A program made the translations under genes and the position numbers. Below, in pieces: positions 33,599-43,900 of a DNA stretch of 64,000 nucleotides. The stretch spans positions 16,498,447-16,562,446 of the forward strand of contig OX421506.1 in NCBI GenBank assembly GCA_949126835.1. The letters run 5' to 3'. The stretch's first letter is position 1; each line of letters starts with the position of its first letter. Origin of the DNA: Anisus vortex (taxonomy: Eukaryota > Mollusca > Gastropoda > Planorbidae). The notes beneath the pieces are model-generated. The model ran no database searches. It had not been told where the DNA came from and saw only the letters and a list, made by a program, of their open reading frames with translations.

Positions 33599-34928
33599 TG
33601 TTATGAAACGGAGATTCATAATAATTACCTTTATTAAATTCTAGTATTAATAATTGCGAATCGCGAATCTAACGTTGGGAGAATAATTATTACTAAACAT
33701 TTACACCGGAAGAGACGCTATTTTAAGAATCTTCTAGAAGCATTTTAATTCGATTTGTAAAGTCTCGTTAATAATCGATAAGAACGATACAATGTCATTT
33801 ACCTTAAGTAATCGTGTTGTTTACAAAATATGCTTAAAACAATTACGATACGCCCAAACTGTTAAACTATAAAAGGAACAACCGCGTTCAATCTACCCCT
33901 TTTCGATCTATCGCCTTTTTCAATACAGTTAGGCGTATGACGCTGTCTGTTAATAAGTCACTTCGTGCATGTGCTCTGAATCTGCCTTGTTTGCTCAACT
34001 ACCTCAACCTAATAATGTAAATTCTAAATATAAGGTTTGGAATGTGTTTCTTATATATTTCAATTTATTATTTGGACAAGGATTCCATACATACACATAT
34101 TGAAATGCATGTTAAATGGATCTAAGCCATACTCTTGTTTATATCAATTATGGAACTGTAGCCTATTGTACAAATATGTGAATATCAGAAACTGAAAAAC
34201 AATTCAGTACTTTCATTATTAAAGTTTAAAAGTATTTACAACTGAATTATTATCTCAGTCCTTTCCTTGTGAATTATTTTACATGTGTGGTCTTAGAAAC
34301 TATAATTACTGATAGTAATCATATTATATACAAGACAAGTAAAATATACAACCAACTTGAGCTGATAAATATATACCAGGAAACAAGATGAATTACACTT
34401 ATACACTATTGTTGCATAACAGATGTCAAAAGGATATACAACTTTGGGCATACTCATACTCTAGACTATAACAACCACAATAACTACAACAACAGTAATT
34501 CAACTCATACTAAGTTCATGAGATAAACATCAACTACTTACTAATTCTGTCATAAGAAGAACGGTTAATAAATATACTGAACATTGAAACAACAGCACAA
34601 TTGAGCTGGAATTCATATTTATTAAGGGGGGCTCGGAGTCAAAATACAAGAATAACATTCTTAATACAGATTAGTATGTCATCTAAAATAAATATAATGG
34701 ACAATATAATGAACTGACTTGATCAGGTATAATAAATAAATTATAACTTGGCGGACATGAAAAGTGTTGGATGACCACTAGTGTTTGCTGAAACAACATC
34801 TCATAGCTGATTAGGTAAGCCCATTACTTACTACGTTGATGGTCAGTGGTGTTGAATACACGGACAGTAATTACGAGAACGAAATAACTGTTGGTTTCTG
34901 TTCGAAGGAATTGTGTCACGTAATAAAA
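33599..34928 (+). repeat. 3' LTR (about 1330 bp)
   Basis: Same start, TATA box (33868) and end as the 5' LTR. Reading the two side by side I find one difference (TTGATGGTC here, TTGATAGTC in the 5' LTR near 27480). Confidence 0.92.
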
Positions 34929-35234
34929 TGGTTAAATGAATGAGTGAATAATTGGAATATTTCGAGACTTGTTTTGAGAAAAAAAAATTAGAGAATGAAA
35001 ATAATATAAAAATTTTTTATATAGGATGCAAGTGATTAATAAAAGTAATTCAAAATTAAATTAGTTGTATTGTTTATATAGTTATCATTTATACCTATCT
35101 ACTATCTATATGACATTGCATTTTTTTAAATTCGGTGTTGTTGAAAACATGTGTTAATTTATTAGTTCTTTATTTGTACTTACATTTCGTAAACAAAAAT
35201 GTGAAAATACTTAGGTTGTATGATTTTATTATTT

Positions 35235-35520
35235 AAAACAAGCTAAATTCCCCCAGCGTTGCCCGGGCCAAATTAGATAGGCCTGTATAAGCTAAAGATA
35301 AAAATTGCATACACTACAACTACAATGTATAGAAAGCTATAGATCTAATAGATGTAGAAAAAAGGTATTGGCTAATTGGAGAATCGAACCCGATTCACCC
35401 GCATGTCAATCCGATTTGTTAACCACTCATTAAGCGCACACACATTTCCGAAGTGAAATCGCAAATGTATAGTATGAGACAATAAGGTCACGTGTATTTA
35501 AATTAGCTAATAGGAGTTAT
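35235..35520 (-). repeat. SINE-2 copy, reverse orientation
   Basis: GAGAATCGAACCCGATTCAC (B box in reverse) and TTGTTAACCACTCATTAAGC (A box in reverse). The body end is CAGCGTTGCCCGGGCC, as in the copies at 10220 and 18670. Confidence 0.8.
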
Positions 35521-36009
35521 TTAAGCACACAAATAGTCTACTTTATATATATAGATTAAAATATGCATATAATCTATATATTTCAATATCAAAGCTTCAA
35601 ACTCAATTAAACACATTAAAATATTTAAGTTAATAATTACATGATTTTTAAAATCAACTGTTTTGAAATTTAATGTATTCAGCCCAGAAGACATCTTGAT
35701 CTAAATGAAAACAAATGTGAGCAAGAAGTATACATATTTATTTGTCCTTATAATTTTTTATTTAAAGACTATCTAAGTAATTTAAAGTAATATAAAACAA
35801 ATGTAAGACTATAGTTACTTCTTTAACTTTTAGTGAATTACATACTCTTATAAATTGGACTGGCTTAAATTGTATCTTTAATATAATTAATTGCTTTTTG
35901 AAAAGGATCATCTTGCACAATTTGTATTGGATTGCTGCATTCTAGTATTCACTATTATTTTAATTAACTATTTTAATTGGACTCTGAGATTTTGGGCAAT
36001 ATAAAAAAA

Positions 36010-36235
36010 GTTAAGTATCCCGTCGGACCAAGTTGATCCATAGGGCCGGTGAAGCAGCATTCACCAGTTTCTGTGGCCACGGTAAAATAGATGATTGTGT
36101 GGCCAGCACTATGCACAGCCGCCTTTACTTAACCCCAACTAATGTAGACTCAGGGACACCCTCAAATCCTGGGAAAAAATCCTAGCCCGCACCAGGATTC
36201 GAACCCAGGTGCCGCTCGGCTACCGAGCCCCATAT
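36010..36235 (-). repeat. SINE-1 copy, near full length
   Basis: Body blocks TCCATAGGGCCGGTGAAGCA and TTCACCAGTTTCTGTGGCCA; head in reverse GCACCAGGATTCGAACCCAG. Confidence 0.85.
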
Positions 36236-36584
36236 AAAGGCTGACATAAAGCGTTCAAATATTGTCATTATTAATATTTCTAATTTGTCAGCTAAAATGG
36301 ACGTACGTTTAGTAATTATTTAAATGCCAGAATTGTTTCATCATTAAGTTTATTCCTATATTATATTAGACCAAAGTTTTAAGGGCACTAGAGAAAGGCA
36401 TTAAATGTTATGAAAATATTGAAAATATCCTTTTACATGTTTAAATTTGTTAACTTTTTATTTCCAGTTGATTTATTTAAGATTACACAATACTAAAATT
36501 ATTGCTACATGTTGTGTCGTTTTGAAATTTCGAGCATGTGATTAGTTAAACAACTGATTTAAATTGAGATGTATCGCTTAGGAC

Positions 36585-37030
36585 ACCAAGGACTGACTTC
36601 TTCTTCTTCTTTAGGTGCCAGGTCTGGAACAGACATCGGCGGTCATGACTCTCCATTCTTTCCTGTTGTTAGCTATTTTGAGGAAGTTATTATTACTTAT
36701 GTTGTTGTTCGTGGCCCATTCGTTCAGGCTTTCTACTATGTCAGCCTTTATCTTCCTCCGTCTCTCTTACAAGATATTTTTCCACACAAAGCCAGTCTTT
36801 CTATACCATTTTTCCTATAGATGTGTCCTAGGAATTTCATCTGTCTATTCCTAATGGTGTTAATGAGTTCTCTTGAGGTACATGCTGTTTTCAACATTTC
36901 TGCATTAGATTTATTATCAGTCCATGACATAAAGCTTTTAATGGAAATAAATAAAATGAGAGAACGATAATGGCGAAAATAATAAATATGGGTCAATTGC
37001 AATTTTGGCACAGTTGACTGATGTAACGGC
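36585..37030 (-). mobile_element. LINE C-terminal RT fragment
   Basis: Minus strand reads ELINTIRNRQMKFLGHIYRK, ERLALCGKISCKRDGGR, then SLNEWATNNNISNNN and KEWRVMTADV, ending in an (AAG)n tail. This is the terminal part of a non-LTR ORF2. The same fragment lies in + orientation at 58415-58645. Confidence 0.75.
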
Positions 37031-37377
37031 AACGGACATTCGTGCCTATTTCGAATTTTAAATTAGATGACAGTAAGATAATGGTAACATATTTTCATTT
37101 AGTCGCGAAGTCATACGTTGCCGTCTCGTTTATCGAATGGCCTTTAATTAGGTTTTTCCAAGTGAACCAAAGTCTAGACACACGACAGAAGACTAGGAAT
37201 AATAGGGAATTAAACAATGTTTGCTTAACCTGATAGGCTTAACCCGATAAATTCTAGCCATCCTGTAATCGTTTTTTTTCAATGCTGGAAATATAACTTT
37301 GTTTTCATATTTTTCTAAACAAATATAGATCGAAGATTTCTTTTAAATATGAACATTATTTTTTTTATGTAAAAAAT

Positions 37378-37545
37378 AAAGTATCCGACCAAATTGATCC
37401 ATAGGGCCGGTGGAGCAGCGTTCACCAGTTTCAGTGGCCACGGCATACTAGGTAAATGTGTGGCCAGCACTAGGCCTATGCATTGCCGCCTTTACTTTAC
37501 CCAACTAATGTCAGGTACCCATCAGAGCTTAGTAGGCAGAGTGAA
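37378..37545 (-). repeat. SINE-1 copy, head missing
   Basis: TCCATAGGGCCGGTGGAGCA and TTCACCAGTTTCAGTGGCCA blocks; similarity fades before the tRNA-related head. Confidence 0.75.
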
Positions 37546-38919
37546 TAACCCGCAATGAATACAAATGAAACACCATATAATGTGTATGTATTGGAAATTG
37601 GCTGTCAGCAAATTTAAATCAGCGAATTCGGCATTGTACAACAACTGGTTTCCAATTTGAGTATTTTTCCCCGATTGGTTAAAAGGACTTGTAGGAATCT
37701 ACAGAGAACATATTTGTTACATGATCTTGATCTATTACATACTGTAAATAAAATTATTAGTCTAGCATCTAAACTCATGATAATTATATATGTCAATATG
37801 TCGATCGTTTATTTAATCTTACATTACGTGTTTATGGAAGACATAATAAGATTTAATTTACAATTAGAATAAGCAGATTATATGCTTATGACATAAACAT
37901 ACTCAATTGATCATGATTCTTTTAAAAGTGTATGTATAATGCAGTTGAGTTTTTGAAAGCTACAGTGGGATAAAACAATCATTAACAAATATCTAGGCTA
38001 CTTACTTTTGATTTAATGGTCCCACGATAAAGATTTAATTTTTCACTACATAAATTTTGTCACGAGTAGGCTAAGTAACTATTTTAGTTTACAGGTGGGT
38101 GTATCCATACAGTTGGTTAACTGTTCATTTCGGATTTACCCAATTCTTTTAGACAAAGATCCGTTTGTTTTTTTAGACCTGAAAATAATTGATGTAAAAT
38201 CAGTTTATATAGGCCTACTGTGTATTAAAAGAATGCAAATAATTAAAAAACCAAGTGAAGAGCTTTTTATCCACATAAAATTAACAGTTGATTTTGTTAG
38301 TAAATTGTTGATTTAGTATCTGAAATTTCCGAACGCTAATAAAATCATGTATACAAATTAAAAAAAAAAGCATTCAAGTTATTAGTTAAGTATTAGAACG
38401 TATGGGTACAAATCCGAATCTAATAGTCATTTGAGATGTTGAATTTCTGGCCACAAAGGGACGTAACGTCATTAAGAGACAACTCCTATAGAAAATATTA
38501 TAATCGCCCCGTGATTTAAAGCCTTTTCCTTGTTGTTTTAAATATTTATCCGATTTGTTTTCTTTTTAACGAAATGGCTTAAAATAGGTTTAGTGGGCCC
38601 TGCTTTGTTCATTTTGTAGCACTGCAAAAAAGTATTACAAATCTCGTAACTTATAAACAACTCTACATTAACTAGCACCACAATCTCAGATACAATATAT
38701 AAACTATTACTACAAGCGATAATAGGAGTAAATGTGTGTTTGTAAATAGGAAATGTTTAAAATGCAGGCACCAGTCCTAGGTTTTTTATGTTCAACACAG
38801 TGTTTTTTTTCTTCAAAAGACCTAATTTTTTTGCGTTTACTAAAAAATAAAGAACATTAATTAAAAGAATCATGTTTATTTCTTAATGAATTACTACGTT
38901 TTTCCCTGGCTAGAACCGA
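37546..38919. other. Intergenic, nothing coding; left part of duplicated unit begins here
   Basis: AT-rich. From about 38630 the text matches 50940 onward (GTGTTTGTAAATAGGAAATG against GTATTTGTAAATAGGAAATA), marking the left side of the tandem duplication. Confidence 0.5.
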
Positions 38920-39245
38920 TATAATGAGATCGTGTATCTCCTACAAAGATCGCGTTACAAATGAGGCTGTCCGTGAGAAAATCACCAAAGTCTCGAGAAT
39001 CTACTCAGCGCCATTAAATGCAAAAATCCTAGATGGTATGGGCATGTGGCAAGATCCGAAGGCCTGGCGAAAACCACACTGCAGGGTGGCAGAAAGAGAA
39101 CCAATCAAAAGAGACGAATGAATAATGACATAAAGGAGTGGACCGGCTAGTCTCTTGCAGACTCCCAGAGGGCGGCGCAGGACCGAGACAATTGGCATAA
39201 AATCATCCAGCTGTCAAAAAATATCCCAACGACCCTTTGCTCGGG
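38920..39245 (+). mobile_element. LINE C-terminal fragment
   Basis: Frames with shifts read WYGHVARSEGLAKTTLQGG, then IKEWTG and SLADSQRAAQDRDNW, the end of a non-LTR ORF2 of the type seen at 59100. Inserted in the left duplication unit only, as far as I can see. Confidence 0.65.
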
Positions 39246-39734
39246 TTACGGGATAGGTGAAGGTCTCGGAGGTTAGTGTGAAGATATCTGTTGGCTGTCA
39301 CGCCTATTTCTTTTCTGTTTTTTTTTTCATTGATTTATTGATGGAAAAAAAGTAAAGCAAAATTGTGCAAAGTGTGAGGCTTTCATAAACATTAAACTCG
39401 ATACAGGATTACATAGTCTCAAATTAGTTAACTAACAGCAACTTTCACATAAGTCGCATTTAAAGAGTATTGAAGATTGTATGTTTACACCAAGGTCCTT
39501 GGTTTACACTTAATTAAACTATTACGAAACAACACTAATTTTACTCTAACAAGAGTGACTAAATGTTATAATAGAGGAAAATATTATCTTCCTCGGATAT
39601 GTATAAACTATGACCCTTTTCTTCTGAGAGGTAACGGATAATTAACTATGCATTTCTCTTTTGTTTCTCTCTACAACTTTCTTCCTAAACTTTATCAAAT
39701 TTTGCTCTTTCATCATATCTTATCTTATACATTA

Positions 39735-39965
39735 CAGACGCTTCTTCTATAAAAAAGATTATTTCGTCCTACGCTCATCCGTGGTCCGAGATTAGTTTTG
39801 TATTTTTATTAATGTTTTAAATGATACTAAGTTTTTGGTTTTCCTGGTTAATTCAGGCAACCCATTTCGTGCCCGAATGCCACTCGGAAAGAAATAACAC
39901 TTATACGTATTTGTTCTCGCATAAGAAATAAGGAAAGTGTTTTAGTCTTTATGTTTATTTTGCTT
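39735..39965 (-). mobile_element. LINE 3' tail, reverse
   Basis: Reverse complement of the family at 16880 (TACGCTCATCCGTGGTCCGA block, GAATGCCACTCGG end). Confidence 0.7.
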
Positions 39966-40893
39966 TTGTTTTTCATCTATGTTTTCTTTCTGAACTCATT
40001 TCACCTTTATTCTCCAAACATTACTCAAGTTTTTTTTTTTCATTCTTTCATTGATTAATTTTGTAATTTTATTCTTAACATGTAACAAAGATGTTTAGCC
40101 TTGTGGATCCCAGGTCAATTTCGATCATTTTACTACAGTGAGGAAACGTAAACTAGAAAAAGATCAATAATTGTGGACATATGCTAGATTGTAAGGATAC
40201 ATTACCTGTTATTGGCAAGTCTTCTGTGTATGAATTTTTATCTATAAAAAAACAACATGATTCAATCAGATAATATTTCCTCAAGAGACATTAAAGATTT
40301 ATTATTTTTTACCAGAGTGTTACATTACAAATCTATTTTTACATACCTTTCAAAACATAATTCGCTTGAAAAAATAGATTGCAAAATATTAAGGCGAATA
40401 GATATTTCAATGTATAGGCTACACAAAAACTCAGTTCAAACCATGAGATTTCGAGCTATTCTTTTTTTCATAAAACAAGCACTTGAAACTTTGGTTTAAC
40501 AGTTCTTGCGTCTAAACAAGAAAGTACTTTATTGGGAAACTGTGCATTTATATAGCTCTTTGAAATCTATAGATAAGTAGTTTATTGATAAAAAGTTTTA
40601 TGTTTTTTTAATTATTTTGTTTACGATAGTGTAGGCCTATATTTATTTTTATTTATCTGTGTATCGATTTTTTTTTCTTTGCAAAATAAATCTTAAACTA
40701 TTTAAGGATTTACAAAAGTTATTTATATAAGTATGAATATAGTAATTGCCAAATGATTGGTTGTAAATATCGATAAACCTTGTCCTATATCTGGTTTCTA
40801 TCTTTGAGTCTAGGTTTGCAAGAAATATATGACTACTATAGTTGGGTTTAAAAATTGCAGAGGGTTTTCATTTATATTCAAGCTTTTTCAACC

Positions 40894-40903
40894 ATGGAAT
40901 CAA
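40894..40903 (+). CDS. Copy A exon 1 (10 coding bases)
   Basis: CAACCATGGAATCAA then GTGAGA donor. ATG in good context, phase 1, exactly what the exon at 42376 needs. Copy B has the same structure at 53922-53931 (ATGGATTCAA/GTGAGA). If this exon is wrong, translation could begin at the ATG at 42381. Confidence 0.6.
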
Positions 40904-43900
40904 GTGAGATTTTTATCTATTTTAAAAGTAAATTTATATCATATTATCATTAAATAAATGTTCTTATATAATTATGTATATATAATCATGATACATTATA
41001 ATTTATTTTATCTGAATGACAATACTTTTGAGCTGTTTAGAAATAATTATTAAAAAAATCATAAAGAAATTTATATTAACTCCTCGAAAAACTTTCGGAA
41101 TGTGTTTTGCATTTAATTTATAAATAAAAGTTATAAAATACAAACCGCTGTTTCTTCAAATCGATTTAGTATCTCTTCAATGGATAACGTGATATGCTTT
41201 TGTGGTGATTTACATAAACATAAAAATAAACTTATGCTTTTCAATTTATCATTGATATTTTAATTATTTATTTGCATTACTGCTGGCATTTATGTTTTAA
41301 TAAAATGTAACAAAATGTATTTCTGCTAAGTAAATACTTTTGGTATATTAATGTACTTGTGCATACAATTTTCATCGGGCACCTATGTACCTTAAAGTGT
41401 AAGTATGTATTCTAAATATCCATTTGTCTCTGAACTAATGTGGCTATAATACCTTATGATGATATTTAAGACAACGTGCAGTCAAATTGTTTAGGTATTT
41501 ATGTGTATTTAAAAGTTAATTATCTATTCACACGAGAATCCATTTAAAAAAATAAGTTCATGATAACATACAAACTCAAAGAAACTCATTCTTTGACATA
41601 CAGAATATGTCCAAGTAACATGGACAGTAATAATAATTTTGACCGAAAAGTCATTAAAAGGAAATCCTAGAACTTGTCCAACAAAGTTAATACACAGTGA
41701 GAAATACACATTACAATAAATTATTGATTATTTTCCCTAAACATTTCTAAAAACACTTAGTCTACCTTCCTCTTGATACGTTTCAATTGTTTTCGATGAG
41801 GCCCTTCCTTTGTCAGAGTCATGATTGTTTGTGGGTTCGGAGATGGCTGATGAGACCTATTTATGCCCGAAAGTATTCGCCACAGTGGGACCACAGATGC
41901 GTGGCTTGATGGCTGGTTATAGCGGGGCTGTCTTTGCGGGATTTCTTGAGTTGTCTTTTTTTTCAGTAGCGACCCTTCGCCTTTTCTTTTCCCCTTAAAG
42001 ACTCTATAGATACCATTTGTTCGGCAGATATAATGCATGTCATTAGTCCCAATAAGACTCTGTGATCAGTCACAATGCCAATTCGCTTATATTCTAAATA
42101 TAAAAACATAATAATGAACACTATTTATTTCTTTTGTAGAATATATAATTACAAAAACGTTAAATAGTATATGAAATATTACATCACACGATGTATAGGC
42201 GATTTAGTGTGTTTGTAGATTAGGTCATTCAGTAATAAGTACATAATGTAGGCCTTCAAAACTTTTTATTTACTGTTATTGGACACACATATCGCCGACA
42301 GAATGTTAATTTTATTGGCTGATATCTATTATCAAACACTCTAGTTTTACGATAATAATTATACCATCTTTTTAGATACAATGGTACCTCAAGAGTGGAC
42401 CAAAAGTAAAATTCTAGGAACCGGAAAATTCGGTGACATTTATTTGTGCTCTGAGACTAGAGAGCTATTTTCTTTTGCGCTCAAAGAAGTAAGAAAAGTA
42501 GCAAAACAGGTATGGTGTTGTTTGTTTATAAATATATAGTTTACGATAAGCTTTGTAAGCTTAATAGTAGGCCTGTGTCACTATTATGGCGTGTTAGTAA
42601 AAGTGTTCGCAAGCATTATGGTATGGTGTGTCAGCTTTATTTTGCTTAGCTTTTATACTTTGTGAACATTATGAAGTGTAAGTTTTATGGTGTGTCAGCA
42701 TTATGGTGTGTCGACATTATGATTTGTCAACTCTATGGTGTGTCATCATTATGATCTGTCACTTTATGGTGTGTCAGAATTATGATCTGTCACAAACTGG
42801 TGTTACAGCAGTATGTCAAGTCAGCAGCTAATAGTTAATCAGATCAATCGTCAACATTTTTCCGCTTCAAAGGCTGCGTGGCTAAACTCAAGGTGTACAA
42901 GTCAGCTCGTCCTATACAAACACCAATAGCCTACTCTTGCGGAAGAACTGAATCTTGTCACATAAAAGGCAGTAACGTTATAAAAACGGCCGATACTGAG
43001 ATATGTCTGACTGATCCTTTGCTATAACTTATCAGTCGTCTTACTTTGTCCCCCCCCCCCCCCCCCCGTTTCTAACTGTAACTATAATTTTTTTTTTCTT
43101 CTAAGAAATAATTACAGTGGATATTTAACTATACTGATATAGTTGATATTATTCACACTAAATATATTTGTACTACATAATTTTTCTTTTTAATATGCCA
43201 CTTCAACTTAAATTACTAAAATATCAATGAATACATTTCTATTATATAGTATCTTTGTTAGGATGTTAACCATTTTTTTTTTCATTTCCATTTTTTTTTT
43301 CTCATTTAAAGGGAATGCAAGCTTTGGAAAATGAACTACACATTCTCAGTAAAATACGACATGAAAGAATTGTACAGTACTATGGGAGTCGACAAGAGAA
43401 TGATGTGTTGTTAATTTTTCTGGAATACATGCCAGCAGTAGGCCTATATATTTGTTAATTTTTTAACAGTCCAATTTATCTCCAGGAAATCACTAGTCAA
43501 ACTAAATTAAAAGAAATGACATAATTTTTGCAAGTTTACAGCATAACTTCATTTAATCGTGCTCGCGATAAATATTTAGATTTATGTGTTAATGAAAAAC
43601 CACTGAATATTTATACTGAACTTTTCTTTTTAGATACGTTGATTTAGTGGCAGTGCACTTGGCAGGCTAAGTTCCCAACTATTGTCCTAGTTTTGAATCT
43701 TTATTTTTGAACGCTGCTAAACTTATACATTACAGACGCTCCTTCCATAAAGAATATTATTGCGTCCTACGCTCATCCACGGTTTGAGTCTAGTCCTGTA
43801 TTTCTATTAGTGTTTTAAGCGATGTTATGTTACTGGTTTTTCTGGTTCGTCCAGGCAACACATTGCATGCACATTTGTCACTCGGGAAGAAAGAGTACTT

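Larger units (their letters stand above)
26241..34928 (+). mobile_element. Ty3/Gypsy LTR retrotransposon with integrase upstream of RT (Gmr1-like order)
   Basis: Two direct LTRs (26241-27570 and 33599-34928) enclose a tRNA-type primer binding site at 27571 and one gag-pol frame at 27909-32717. An 880-base AT-rich non-coding stretch follows. Domain order is Gag, zinc knuckle, protease, integrase, RT, RNase H. Sequence motifs are Gypsy-like (DTGAEVSLL, FGLSNATSSFQRL, YLDDIVVYS), while the order is that of Ty1/copia. Among Ty3/Gypsy elements that order defines the Gmr1-like group. Two in-frame stops (29703, 32310) interrupt the frame, although the LTRs are almost identical. I see no target-site duplication. 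No env-like frame is present. Confidence 0.92.

Noticed and set aside
26241..34928. A Ty1/copia or BEL/Pao element because of the domain order
   Set aside because: RT (IDYRKVNQVT, FGLSNATSSFQ, YLDD), protease (DTGAEVSLL) and GPY/F-bearing integrase are Ty3/Gypsy-type.
26241..34928. An endogenous retrovirus with env
   Set aside because: The 880 bases after RNase H contain no open frame of any length, signal peptide or membrane segment.
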